Below are positions 20,496-32,100 of a stretch of DNA of 64,000 bases, piece by piece. Source of the DNA: Uloborus plumipes (taxonomy: Eukaryota > Arthropoda > Arachnida > Araneae > Uloboridae). Numbering within the stretch: position 1 is the first letter of the stretch; every line of letters starts with the position of its first letter. The position numbers and the translations under genes were made by a program. The notes under the pieces were generated by a model. That model saw only the letters and a program-made list of their open reading frames with translations. It was not told where the DNA came from and ran no database searches. The stretch covers positions 1 through 64,000 of the forward strand of contig JAXGGA010002993.1 of NCBI GenBank assembly GCA_038373865.1, in the 5' to 3' direction.

Positions 20496-20815
20496 TTACT
20501 TTGACGACATATCGTCAAATTGGTGAGAAATTTGATGAAAAAAATGATTTTTTGAATTTGGGCCCAATTTGGAGGTATTGCGATATTTTGCGAAAAATCC
20601 ACTGAATCATGTTAAAATCGGCGGTATTTAGAATATAAATCATTATAAAACAATTTTTTGCATTGTTTCGTGCCAAACTAGGGGTGTAAATGTTTGAACT
20701 GTTATCTTGCTCACTCTGAGCACTTTTTAAACACTTAACCCTGTAACGTCAGGTGTGCTGAATTTAGCTCATACCTACAGCATGATTTTGCTTCAGTAGC
20801 TAAGTGAGTTATTCC

Positions 20816-21380
20816 AAAATACAAATACAAATGCGACGACCAGCAGCAGGTTCTGGGCCCAACTGGGCTGGTCCTAGTCAAATTAAAGACCCCAATGAAG
20901 ATCAATGGCCCTCTTAAAGCTATCTACTCCATTGCTCCTTACCGCCTCTTCCGGTAAACTGTTCCAAGTTCCCACTACCCTGCTAAAGTAGTATTTTTTT
21001 CGAATTTCCAGGTTAGCCTGAGGTTTAAATAGCTTAAAACAATGACCCCTTGTCCTGCTTTCCGTGCAAAAATCCAACCCTGCAACATCATTCCTTTTAA
21101 TGAATTTAAATAACTGAATCATGTCCCCCCCCCGGTTCTCCCTTGCTCAAGACTATACATATTAAGCATTCTAAGTCTGGAATCATAGTCTGAATTAGAA
21201 AATCCATTCACTAACCTTGTAGCCCTTCTTTGTACCCTTTCTAATACATTAATATCTTTCTTCAGATAAGGAGACCAAAACTGACTCCAAATGAGGTCTT
21301 ACCAAACTTCTATATAGACGCAGAAGAACCTTTTTAGATTTGTTTGAAATAGAATGATTGTAGAACGTCAAATAGAACAT
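20816..21380 (-). mobile_element. CR1/Jockey-type LINE, 3' fragment
   Basis: The minus strand encodes the end of a non-LTR retrotransposon ORF2 (next entry) and continues past its stop to a short tail with repeated ATTTGT units (20818-20832), in the manner of CR1-like elements that end in short tandem repeats. The upstream (5') part is missing, as is usual for LINE copies truncated during insertion. It lies inside the TTAA-bounded insertion in the third foldback arm. Confidence 0.65.
20883..21380 (-). pseudogene. non-LTR retrotransposon ORF2, C-terminal region after the reverse transcriptase core
   Basis: Reading the minus strand from about 21370: SKKVLLRLYRSLVRPHLE, then after a frame change SQFWSPYLKKDINVLERVQR and RATRLVNG, then RLRMLNMYSLEQGR, then after another change MIQLFKFIKRNDV, TRGHCFKLFKPQANLEIRKK and YYFSRVVGTWNSLPEEAV, ending SFKRAIDLHWGL and stop. 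This order (LVRPHLEY..., QFWSPYLKKDI, RRAT, RGDMIQ, TRGHxxKLxKPxxxxxxRxxFFxxRVVxxWNSLP) is characteristic of the C-terminal part of CR1/Jockey-clade reverse transcriptase proteins. One frame change coincides with a nine-base homopolymer (21125-21133). Dead fragment. Confidence 0.8.
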
Positions 21381-21590
21381 TGTGACGTTTTTGGCACATT
21401 CGTATCTGCCCGCAGCAGTAAGTCTTTAAAAAATAGGTAGGTGTGCTTCTTATAGTCTCCCTTGATTGATATTTGGAAGGAAAAAATTGTTTCCATAGGT
21501 AAAAAAAATTGTTATCCAGAAAGTGTTAATGTATCCACTAAAAAAATTACAGGTAATAGGAAGTAGTGTGGGGTCCATACGAGATTTTTT

Positions 21591-23279
21591 GATTTATTAT
21601 CAACTTCCATTTGAAGTGAAACTCATCAAGATGCAGTGGAAGCCGCTTATATGCATCACATTTGTTCCAAATAGTTTTGATTCAATAAATCTGGATTTTG
21701 TTGTTGTTGACGATTTGATTCCTTTGATTTCAAGATTGAAAGTTTTTAATTTCATTTAGATGTTGATAGTTGTTGCATTCATTCATCAAATTATTTAATT
21801 TTACAAATTTTTAATAACTGAATCCCTAACACAAAGTAGCAGAAGGGAAGGCTTACTTTTTAAATAAGATTTTAACATTCGTAATAAAGGTGTCGAAGAT
21901 TTCTGATGATCACAATACTTGAATTCTCTTAAAGAGCCGACACTTTACTTTTATTCTGTGATGATAATAAGTCTTAAAATTTGGATGAATCAATATTTCT
22001 ACTTTGAATCTTTTTAAGCTTCTGCATAATTATGTCTCATTATTAATTCACGCAACGAAATTTTCATTTGGCAGCCAAATTCTGCAGCTTAAAACATATT
22101 TAATTAGATATTTTAACGTAATATTTTGCGCTACGAAACTTTAATTATACGTTCATAATTAATGGAAATAAAACACACAAAGCAAACTGCGTTGCATAAT
22201 TATCAGAGTATCTCGTCTAGCTGCAAGTGAGAGAATATTAAAAACACTCACTTTGAAAAATTAATTAAAAATCATAATAAAATTTCATTAAAATGCATGA
22301 ATGGCAAGTGAAAAAAGTATCAAAAAGAATATATATATTCATGGATTTTTTTTTCTGTTCCCACGAGGTTACCTTTTTTCGATGTAAAATACTGAATTTT
22401 TATTGTTTGATATGTTTTTTGTATCCTTTAAAGGGAACATATTATTATTGGGAATAACGGAAGATTATATTAGAGGAATTTGAAATGCAGGAGTGGCATT
22501 TTATAGTAGATTATGTATGAAAACTTTTTCTCAGTGTCTGTTTCTTTGCCTTTAGATTTTATACATTTTTGCAGGTTTAACAAAAACACTTTGTTCTGTT
22601 ATTTTAATTCAAACTTAATAAAATAATTAAAAATAGAAACGAATGAAATTGTTTGAAAAATCAAAAGATTCCAATCTTCAATTGAAGGGCTTGGAGGATG
22701 AAGGGGCTATGTTTCATTTTTAAAAAATGAAAACTCTAAATAATGGTAAGCAATGGATACAGGTAAGCAAATACAACTTAGTGCATCAAAAAGTAGACCA
22801 ATTTCATACGTACACTAATGACAAAACCAGGAAAAAAAACTGAAACAACTGCAACAATAAAACTTTGAACTTTACTCGCAATTTCTGCTGTGTCACTTAA
22901 CCCCTTCATTTACCAAGACATTCAATTCTTCTAGTGAAGATAGGTACAAGGATACACTACTGTTTACCTCTTCTGCTGAGGAACTAGGTCTTAGAAGGCC
23001 AGGAAGTTAAAGATTTAAAAAGGGTTTTGCTCCTTGTACTTAAAATGCCGTAAAAAGGTTATTAAGACTTCACGTTACAAAACAACGGTGATTACGCGGT
23101 AAGATTTTACAAAAGAGTCTCCTAAGGCCGGAGCTTGTAAGAATAACGAATACATAGCATTTCTCCCCCAGAAGATTTTATGAAAAAGCTTGCTATAAAA
23201 CGAAGCCACAACTGCTCGTTTTAAAAGCAAGATATGTATTAAATCTTTGCTTTTTAATTCAAATGCATTTTTTGAAAAT
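21591..23279. other. spacer, no recognised feature
   Basis: A+T-rich; nothing with a motif or sharp repeat ends was seen. The plus frame at 21523-21759 begins in the foldback arm and carries no recognised domain. Confidence 0.4.
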
Positions 23280-23281
23280 TA

Positions 23282-24573
23282 AACTCATGTTTGTGAAAAT
23301 TGCAACACCATGAAGGACTTGCGCGAATGGGCTGAAATTTTCAACAAATGCAAAGTAGGGTATAATATGGAAATGATTAGAATTTTAGACTCATCACGCA
23401 TGCGTACGCGGAGCAGCGCCCTCTGAACGACAGATTTATCCGAATAAATAGACGGCTGCAGTAAGGCGTGTATGGTTATAGGTGGTTATCTGCTTGTGAT
23501 AAACGTTAGCTCAGACGTTGCTTATGCCTCTTCGACGAAAACGAGCGAGGTTTCAACAACTTACGAAGTTTGAACGGGGGAGGGTCATCGGCCTTCGTGA
23601 AGCTGGATTGCCTTACCGTGAAGTAGCCGCTCGTGTGCAGCGTAACAGTAGCACAGTGATACGTGTTTGGAAGCAGTAGACGGACGAGTGTCGGACAACT
23701 CGGAAATCCGGGAGTGGACCCCGAAATGTGAAGTCAGCACGCGATGATAGACACCTGATCCACATGGTGCTGACGGACCGCACAGCTTCAAATAGACGAT
23801 TGGTAGCACAGTGGTCAACAGCTACAGGTGTTTCATTGTGTGCTTCATCAATTCGTAGACGTCTGCTGCAGCGGTGACTGAATCGCGCTTTAATTTGTGG
23901 TACATGATGGCCGCATACGCGTCCAACGCTATGCCGGTGAACGCCACCTTCCAGAGTGCATTACCGAACGTCACAGTGGACGAACACCCGGAGTCATGGT
24001 CTGGGGTGCCATATCATATCACGGACGATCTCAGTTGTTACGAATTGTAGGTAACCTGAACAGCTACCGGAACATCAGTGAAGTTCTACAGCCCCAAGCT
24101 GTCCCCTTCCTTCAAGGTTTGCATGGCGCTGTATTTCAGCAGGATAATGCCCGCCCTCATGTCGTTAGGCCAGTTCAATCCTTCCCTGCATCACAGCAAG
24201 TACAGCTTCTTCCCTGGCCATCGTATTCCCCGGAAATGTCGCCGATTGAACATGTGTGGGATTTCGTTGGTCGGAGTCTTGTTCGTGATCCTCGTCCTGT
24301 TGCTTCTACAGACGAACTTTGGGTACGCATACAATCAGTATGGAATGCTCCTGATCAGGCAGACATAAAAAATTTGTTTACTTCATGCCACGTCGCGTAG
24401 CAGCACTTATTGCAGCGCGTGGTGGCTACACAAAATTCTAATTTCAATATTATTTTAGTGTTTGTTGGCTTTCTAAGTTCATTTATTTGTACCACTATCA
24501 CTCAGCAGTGTATTAAATTTCATTCAATTATGACGATTCCTTCATGGTGTTGCAATTTTCACAAACATGAGTT
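23282..24573 (+). mobile_element. Tc1-type DNA transposon, internally deleted
   Basis: Left end AACTCATGTTTGTGAAAATT then GCAACACCATGAAGGA; the right end is its perfect mirror (TCCTTCATGGTG, TTGCAATTTTCACAAACATG, AGTT), about 36 bp. TA flanks both ends (23280-23281, 24574-24575). The 1292 bp length is short for a Tc1 element (~1.5-1.7 kb), matching a deletion in the transposase. G+C content is visibly higher than the surroundings, as expected of a later arrival. The inverted ends are identical over their length, which argues for a fairly recent insertion despite the coding damage. Confidence 0.9.
23524..24441 (+). pseudogene. Tc1-like transposase (DD34E), first catalytic segment deleted, frameshifted
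   Basis: From ATG 23524 an N-terminal DNA-binding region is read (FERGRVIGLREAGLPYREVA, RVQRNSSTVIRVWKQ, a helix-turn-helix), stopped by TAG after WKQ and continued through RDDRHLIHMVLTDRTASNRR to a TGA near 23878. There the frame jumps straight to LWxHDGRIRVQRYAGER in another frame: the ~55 residues that should contain the first catalytic Asp (the FSDESRF region) are missing. The rest is open from 23897: GVMVWGAISYHGRS, QQDNARPH (second Asp) and SPIEHVWD (Glu), with exactly 34 residues between Asp and Glu. A further frameshift at ~24385 separates the final ~18 residues, ending at TAA 24439-24441. Not functional. Confidence 0.9.
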
Positions 24574-24609
24574 TACTTTAATCTTTCTTAAATTTAAAAT
24601 TATTTTCGA

Positions 24610-24870
24610 TACTTTTATTTGACAATAACTATCTGTTTTATTCTCCTCCCTTAATATTACTCTTTTTTGTTAGATCTATTACAGGTTGACTGGTAAAGTT
24701 GAGAAAAATGAAAATTTTAACATGTGTTCCGATTCACCCCTATCAATGGTACGAATAGAAAAACCTGTAAGTGTTATATATATGTATGTAAATAAAAACT
24801 GTTTAATATATTCTGTCTTTGCTCGGACTAGCAATAGTGAAGCAAGACCGAAGTTTTTTCCAAAAAAATC
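24610..24870 (+). repeat. dispersed repeat family A, copy 2
   Basis: Inverted match of 1390-1634 (GACAATAACTATCTGTT, TGTTCCGATTCACCCC, AGCAAGACCGAAGTTTTT). It starts about 35 bp beyond the right end of the Tc1 element, so that element lies next to it. Confidence 0.6.
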
Positions 24871-26724
24871 AATTAAAAAATTCTTTATTTCTTTTTAATG
24901 ATCAAAACTAAAAACTGTACCTATTCTCCCCATTTTGCAGAGAAGGTAAACACTTTAATTTGGATGCGCTTTTGTCTTGAACAGAATATTAAAATGGAAA
25001 AAAATACAGGTTTAATATTCAGACTAAAACTGATTAACTGTGACTTAAAATAACTTATTCCCGTCAATTCTATTAAAAAATTCTAAAAACCGAAAAAAAG
25101 CAAGAGAATTAGTTTGTCGATTTCTAAAAGATTATTTTTCATGTCTCAGCTTCTTTTTACTATAAAGTATAGCACACATAAGTTCATCTAAACTCTTTTA
25201 AGAAATACTATATACATTTTCAATGCAATTATTTTTAATCATCATGGCTTGCGCCAGAACTCAGTTCTAATACTTCTTTGAAAATGCATCTTCTTAAAAA
25301 AATAAATATTTCGGTTTCTTACAAAGACATAAAAAATTGTTACTTTATAAAATAAACCTATCACGTTTTAAAGCATTAATTTACTTTACAAAAACTAGAT
25401 TATTTGCGTAATAACCGCAATTCAATATTCATAAATTCTGAAAAGTAATATTTCCATTTCTTCGAAAAATCAAGTTCATACAAATGATATCTTCATCCAA
25501 TTATCTCTTTTATTTCACCCCTTAACAGATACGTTATTATCAGTATTAATATAATTTGCAGTTGCGCTTTGAAATGATGAACAAAAACCATAAAATATCA
25601 TTAATCATATATGTTAATGGTTATCAAATTGTGATGCTTAATGTCAAATTGAAAGATGATCATTTTCAGGTTATTAAGAGAGAGATAATTCTAAAAAACT
25701 TATTCATAGGCGAAAGAAAAACGGATAAAAAGCTATTCAAAGATGATTAATTATTTTAAGCTTACCCTTAAACCTTTTTTGGGAGGGGATTTCATTTTTC
25801 ATAGAAATCCTGTCAGCATATTTTGTTTTGTCAGCCTTTTTTGAGGCAAGGGTAAAAAACATCGAGTTTTATCTCTCTTATAAAAGGATTATATTAATAG
25901 TTGGATTTTTTTTTAATCTACAAGACTTGTTTTTCATTTGCTATTTAGAGACATATATGAATAAAATGAGATTCCGGAAAATATAAGTATGTATACAAGT
26001 ATATATTTGTAAAAAAAATGAAGCGTATAATATTCCAGGGGTTTGTAAAGAGATGATAAAATCATTCACAAAGAAGATACGCAAACTAATTTAATAATTT
26101 GCTAAAAATTTCCCTTGAATTGATGTTTATGAGTTAGATACATTCATGGATAAATTGAATTTTATTTATTGGCACCTGATTGCAATGGCGTAAGCAGACA
26201 AATCATTTCTGGGAGGGGCGAGGGGGCTGCTAATTTAAGATGACAAAACTACATCATTAAATTTTTTTTATCATTGTAATTATTGTTGTGGTCGAGAGGT
26301 AAAGCGTTTTGGTAAATATAGGAAAAGATAAATTAAATTTAAAAACGTCTCTTATTTAAAGTAGGTGTTCCCCAACAAGTGCATGCAATATTTTGTCAAC
26401 TTTGTGCTTCAATAACATTAATTCTGTGATTTATTTTACTGTTGTTCCTAATGTTATGTTTCAATGACATGTGTAGAAATGCATTGTACAGATATATATG
26501 AATGAACAAGCATTAATCGGTGTTTCTGAAACAAATTTGCAATAAAAATGAACAAAATTGATTTATAAGATAGTTATAAACGTGACAAACAGTAAATGTA
26601 CATGTAAAAAAAAGAAAGAACTTACTTCTTTTCTTTTATTTCTGTTTTTGTGAGAATATTGTCCTATAGTTAAATTTTCTCTCAGAAAATTTTTACTCAT
26701 GCCACGATTTCAGAAAAAAGAAAG
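24871..26724. other. spacer, no recognised gene
   Basis: A plus frame at 25556-25750 (64 codons, lysine/isoleucine-rich) follows a TTTGCAG acceptor-like site but has no known motif. A single end resembling a hAT-type repeat (CAATGGCGTAAGCAG then a G-rich run, 26184-26230) has no partner. Confidence 0.35.
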
Positions 26725-27467
26725 AAAGAAAAAACTCCTTTGAGGCGAAATGTAAAAAAGTTTTTTACAAAAAATGTACAGGAAAAAATCCATTTTTTGT
26801 AAAAAAAATTTTTACATTTCACCTCAAAGGACTCAACTGTTCTGTTAAGACAAAGAATAGAGTATGACATTGGCGAAAAAAGTATTTCAATATGTTGTTG
26901 GCAGAGGAAGTTATGACCGTTTGAATATCGGTAAAATATGACAATTTTCATATTTCGGCCTTACGCAACTAAAAGCACGTTGAATTTTCCTCGGTTATTT
27001 ATACATTGTTTTAAAGTGCTTACACTGGTCTTTCAAACGACACTACTTTTGCAGTGGCAACTGAAATGAACAAGCTGTTTTTGGACCTCAAAAACGCTAA
27101 AAAACGTCAAAAATGCCTTGTTTTGAGGGCCTTCACTGACCTTACGGCAACAACTTACCACAAATTTAACATTCATTTTGTAAAGTTTCAACCTTCTATA
27201 TTCCATATACAAAAAGAAAATTGGAGTTAAACAGTTCCTGGTAAGAGTTTTGGCTCACGGAAACTTCCATGTCTTGAAAATCCGCTTAATTTTTGATGCC
27301 GCACCTTCATCTTTAGGGGTCCATAAAAACTAAACAACTCAACTTTAGACCAAAACATTCTGCATTTGGTCTTTCAATAAGATAATAAACATTTGGTAAT
27401 TTTTGGGAGAAAATCTCAGAGGTCATGAATCACCTCATAATGCTAGGCGTGACAGTTTCTCAGATTC
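26725..27467 (+). repeat. dispersed copy of the long-foldback arm (family J)
   Basis: Matches 54690-55415 in the same orientation and 50969-51535 inverted: CTCAACTGTTCTGTTAAGAC, GGAAGTTATGACC, CACTGGTCTTTCAAACGACA, GGGCCTTCACTGACCTTACG, CAGTTCCTGGTAAGAGTTTT, GATGCCGCACCTTCA and AGATTCTTGCTGTTAA at its end. It contains the inner part of the palindrome seen at 54604-54846 but is cut off on the left near TCCTTTGAGGCG. No nuclease coding accompanies it. Confidence 0.75.
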
Positions 27468-28393
27468 TTGCTGTTAAGATATACAAATATTGATTTGCTA
27501 TCCTGCCTAAATTCTGTACATCGAATCTTTAACAATCAATGACGAATGCTAAACAAATTTTGGCTATGATAGAACTTTGTTCAGGAAGGGGCAAACATTT
27601 CGTCGTCGTAACAGCCAATGTAGTACAACGCCCTAATATTGAGTTGCAGTAACCACATTAATGTAAATCCCATAATCTTTGTTTTCCCAACAGTCAGTGT
27701 TTTTTTCTTGAGCTAAAACAAGCGATGTAACTGTACAGAGCGTAGAAGGTGCTCTAATGTTTTGCAATGGCAAATAATATTTGTTTAAAAAGCTACTTAA
27801 GATTTATACAAAAGTACCCTTAATTATTTGCTCACCATTTTTTATTTTCAGATTAGTGGATATGCCCGGCGTCGAGCTGGTTAAAATGCAACATGCGAAT
27901 TTCAAGAAAGTATATTTTTGGTAAGTGGTCAGGTAAGTCGGAGTGAAGGACAAGACGAATTCAAACTTAAATGTGTTATTTATCTAAGATATTGCGTTCG
28001 TACTTTTGAAAAAAAAAACAGCAGTATTATATATTCCAGGGTGAATACTCACGAAGGAACTCTTAACTATTTGAATTGAGAGAAGCCTCGGAAAACCACG
28101 CGAAGCAAAGACCATATTCAACGCAAAATTAGCTATCGAAGGGAAGTTGAGATGAAGCACTAAATAATGATTTGAATGGAGGAAAGCATTTAAAAAATGA
28201 AAGATTTTATGTGAAAGTTTTAACTAAAATTGGAATAAAAAAAGAACTACCTGTCAGATATTTTTTTAATTGCCTCATGATATGCCAAGTGAGGACAAAA
28301 ACAAACTGTGAAATTTTTAGCGAAATCCGACGGAGAGTTTTTGACTCTTTAAGGGACATATATAGGTACATACATTCATTTTTATATATAAAG
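27468..28393. other. spacer, no recognised feature
   Basis: No gene or repeat ends were recognised. A slightly G+C-richer patch near 27860 (CCCGGCGTCGAGCTGG) has no open frame worth calling. Confidence 0.35.
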
Positions 28394-28790
28394 ACTAGCA
28401 ATACCCGCACGGCGATGCCCGTACATTTAAATGGAAAGGAAGTCCACTGAATAAATTTAAATTCACTCCAAGCCTCTGAAGTAAAATTATTATAGTTGAA
28501 GCGTTGTCGTAATTGGCCATTTTAGCGACGTTGTATTTGTATGCTTGAATAAAAAAAAATGAAATATTTCTGCATAAATAAAAAAATACTTCATATACCA
28601 TATTAATGCATTTTACTACTCATACTGTCTGAAAACACTTTTTCAAATATATTATTAGAAAAAGTCAACGCACAAACAAAAATGTCAAATTGATAGAAAT
28701 GGGCCACCTTATCATAGTTATTGGCTATGAAACCATACAGTTATTGGCCATGTAAACATTCAATGTTATACTGGATTATTCATATGTATA
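28394..28790 (+). repeat. ACTAGC/TACCCG repeat family I, copy a
   Basis: Begins ACTAGCAATACCCGCACGGC then GATGCCCGT, and continues ~395 bp (GAATAAATTTAAATTCACTC, TTGGCCATTTTAGCGACG, TTTTCAAATATATTATTAGA, AAATGTCAAATTGATAG, TTGGCCATGTAAACATTCAA) to a TA-rich end. The same text occurs inverted at 34430-34827. A TATATATAAAG run precedes it. Confidence 0.75.
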
Positions 28791-28797
28791 TATACTA

Positions 28798-29150
28798 GTC
28801 GTGTACCCGGCCCTGCCCGGGTTTCGGTCGGGGTCTGTTGTTGAAACTTTTCCAGTATGTTTTACTTCAAAAATCGCACAAAACATGTTAAAGGTTTTTA
28901 ATTAATATCTTTGATAATTAATGTCCCCCGAAGACGCGACCTTGCTAAGAACACTCTCGATCCCTTCACCTTTCACAGCGATTTTTTTTTTTAATCGGCC
29001 TATTCGTTTAGGCGCTAGAGTGCCGCAGACGGATATACAGATCGAGAGATATGTCAAACCTATATATCTTCCTTCCTCGTTGTGTCAGAGGTTGAAAAAA
29101 AAGTCCTTTTTTTCTTTCTTTCTCTTTCTCTCTCTCTTTCTTATTTTAAA
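28798..29150 (+). repeat. ACTAG/TACCCG repeat, related copy, plus (TTTC)n tract
   Basis: Immediately after copy a comes ACTAGTCGTGTACCCGGCCC then TGCCCGGGTTTCGG, the same core arrangement with a different body. A pyrimidine tract of TTTC/TCTC units occupies about 29106-29145. The extent of the element beyond 29000 is uncertain. Confidence 0.45.
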
Positions 29151-32100
29151 CTGTTCGTCCCCTTACCCACCTCCACGTATCCATAGGTGGGGCAAGATGT
29201 CAAAAAACGCCTTTTATTTTTGATGACGTATGTTTCCATATTTCAAAAGGAGACACCCATAAGTTCAATTTTCGATCTTTTCAAAAATTAATTTCGACAT
29301 TTTAAAGAAATTATGTGTTAATTTCAAAACTTCAATTCACATCCTAAAGCTAGAATTTTTTTAGGAGCTTAGATTCATCATCTTTCCCCACTTTACCCTA
29401 TATGGTGTGAAAGAAGGCGTGATCATAGTACATAGCTGTTTACTTGGATATAGATACGCGTTCTCGAGTAATTCACCTAACTGAAGAATTTTTTGCGAAA
29501 TAATAACTTTCAGTTTCAAATTTCAAAATGATTCTCTTACCACTATCGCTAAGCATCGGAAATGAGCAGTTCTTTGTAATGTTGGAAATTTCTGTTTTGT
29601 TGAAAAACTCATTACAAGAAAACATTTCAGTTGCCATAAAATGCCGTGTCACATTTTCTCTCAAGACATATTGATTATTTACTCTTACTTAGTCTCATTC
29701 CTTTATTGGGTGAAGAGAGTCAGTTCCCCTGATTTCCCAAAGGAAACATATAATGGAGATCGAACATGCAAGGTCAATATTTACTAAACTGTATTTTCCT
29801 ACCATAGATACAGTTTTCTTTATAAAAATTTTCAGTTACAAATATGAGATACGTATAGCATTTTGTAGTATGTGGTTGCTAAATAAATTAAACTTTAAGT
29901 GTAAAGGCCAACGGGGTGTGAGGATGAGCCACCTTGCAACTGAATCAGTGCTTGTGGACATAAACATTAAGCTAATAGTTTTTTGCTATTCAGTTTTCAG
30001 TTTGCACCTTTGTACCTGACTAAATTTTGTCTTTAAAAATCATGGGGTGAAAGGGAAGCCTCTTTGAATTTTTTTGTGAAGTACTTTGTAGTTTAAGCAT
30101 TATTTAATTAAAATTATTTTAACTTAATACACAATTGTTTATTTTTTAAAAGTCAATATTAAGAAAATATTAAATATGTTTTTTAAATATCCCCCCCCCC
30201 CCCAAAAGCCATGGGGTTGCAAGTGACTCCCTACCCCTGCTGGTGTTTGAGGATGCAATTAACACGGCTAGTTTACATGTTCAATCGGAAATATTCAATA
30301 AGTACATTATTTGCAAATGAATTTGAAATTTCGAGAAAAAAGTTGCTCTAATACCTTAGCAATGGAAATTCCTTGAGTATTTATATATTTATATATATAT
30401 AAAACTTTTTGCCATAGAGTAAATTGAAAAACGTCTAAGCATTGTCAATAACCTAGAAAGGAGATTGAAATAAAAAATAGCATGAGTATTTTTAGAAGGC
30501 CTTTTCATACTACATATGACAAGATTTCATCTGTTTGATTATAAAATAGTCTATTGATTTGATGGGAAAGAATTCTAGTGATTCCATAAAAATAATTTAA
30601 CTACCTGAAAAGAATATATTTCAGCGGTATGAAAGAAATGGAAGTAATACGGATATTCTGGGAACGTATGCATGGTTAGATGAAAACTTTGGAGTTATTT
30701 CATTCGACAAGACTTCAGAAATTCGATTTAAATCAAAGTATCATGTATTAAGGGAAAGTTTCCATCCACAATAAGATGAAGTAGTTTCAACAAATTGACT
30801 CGGAAACACTGGACATTTCACGAAAAAACATCTATCGTTTTGTTTGGAATAAGAGCTTCTTGCATATTTCTCAATTCTTTACTTCTACCTTCACGTATTT
30901 GAAATGATAGAAACTATTCATAGATTTAATTTAAGCTTATTCATAAAAGTTAAAGTATCCTAAATGACTTACATACTATCTCTCTATATATAAAGATGAC
31001 GGGCTTTGTTTGTTTGTACGTTTGTAAGCGCTAGCCAGAAGCCCCCACAGCACCTACAGACCTGAAACTTGGCACAAAAATTCGAACGTATCCCCGTGTA
31101 ATGTATCTCGAAGGCCAAATTCTAAATTTCGAATTAGTTATTTTTAAATTCATTTATTAGTCTCATTTTTGGTGTATCGCCATAGTTGAGGGGGAAAACC
31201 TTCCCCCCACGCCAAAACATTATCTATCGCTGGAAAGGGTTTTTTTTCTGAAAAAGAAAAGTTTTAGCACGTTTCTCTCCGTCAATTAGAACAGGAGATA
31301 TTAATTAGTCAAATTTAGTCAATTTTCAAGGCTTAACTCTGTACGCAAAACTGAAAAACTAGAGTAATTTTCCATGCAAACTGCTCTTTCGTCTCTGAAG
31401 TTACATCGTGGTTTAAATTTGCGTATAGAGTTAAGCAGTGAAAATTCACTAAATTTGAATAATTAATATGTCCTGTTACTTACTTAACTTAATGTATTTT
31501 TGATTTATTGGCGAATTATGTTTTAAACTTTAACAAGACTTTTAGTGGAATTTTAAAGGTTATGAAGCACATTTTAATTAAAGACTAGGGGAAACAGTAG
31601 TTATTGGTCCCCATATAGTTTTTGGGCATTTCAACTTCAATGCTAAAAACAGGTAACCATTTGGTTTAAAGATGGTTTAAAAATATGTGAAGGTAGCATG
31701 TTTAATAACTGTTTAAAATATATGAACGAGTTTGCGCTAGGTGATTTAAGTCATTTTGTGATTTGTGATTTTTTGGAGCCTAAACAAAAACAAGTTGTTA
31801 TTTTAAAAAACGGTAAGACTGTAGAATTTTTTTATGCGACATTTTAAAAGAATTCAATGCATTTACAGCTTTTAAAATACTTTGAGATTTATAGCTGTGA
31901 TGCCTAATAAATTAATATGAGGTGTAATATGAGAATATATTCTTAAAAATTAAAATTTTGTTGTGGCCAATAACTGCCAAAATATTTTCTGAAAAATATA
32001 GTGATTGGCCCCCTATGATGAGAACGCTACTGATAACTCTAAATGTTAAGTAACATAAAAATCAGATGGAGAGTTGTAATGTATGAAATAAGCTCATGTC

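Larger units (their letters stand above)
20500..21590 (+). repeat. third ATCGCCAA foldback arm, split by an insertion at TTAA
   Basis: 20500-20745 matches the left arm of the foldback at 16537 (TTTTGCGAAAAATCCACTGA, ATCATGTTAAAATCGGCG, GGGTGTAAATGTTTGAA). It stops at AACACTTAA; the expected continuation (ACTAAAAAAATT, GGAAGTAGTGTGGGGTCCAT) is found only at 21535-21580 after a second TTAA. So about 780 bp entered at a TTAA. The insert starts CCCTGTAACG, as a piggyBac end might, but its other end (CCAGAAAGTG) does not mirror it, so the mechanism is open. The insert holds LINE sequence. Confidence 0.6.

Noticed and set aside
25556..25750. Frame after an acceptor-like TTTGCAG
   Set aside because: No conserved motif and no donor or adjacent exon identified.
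26184..26230. hAT-like left end CAATGGCGTAAGCAG
   Set aside because: No mirrored right end or 8 bp duplication found downstream.
29753..30019. 88-codon plus frame
   Set aside because: Hydrophobic low-information sequence without motif.
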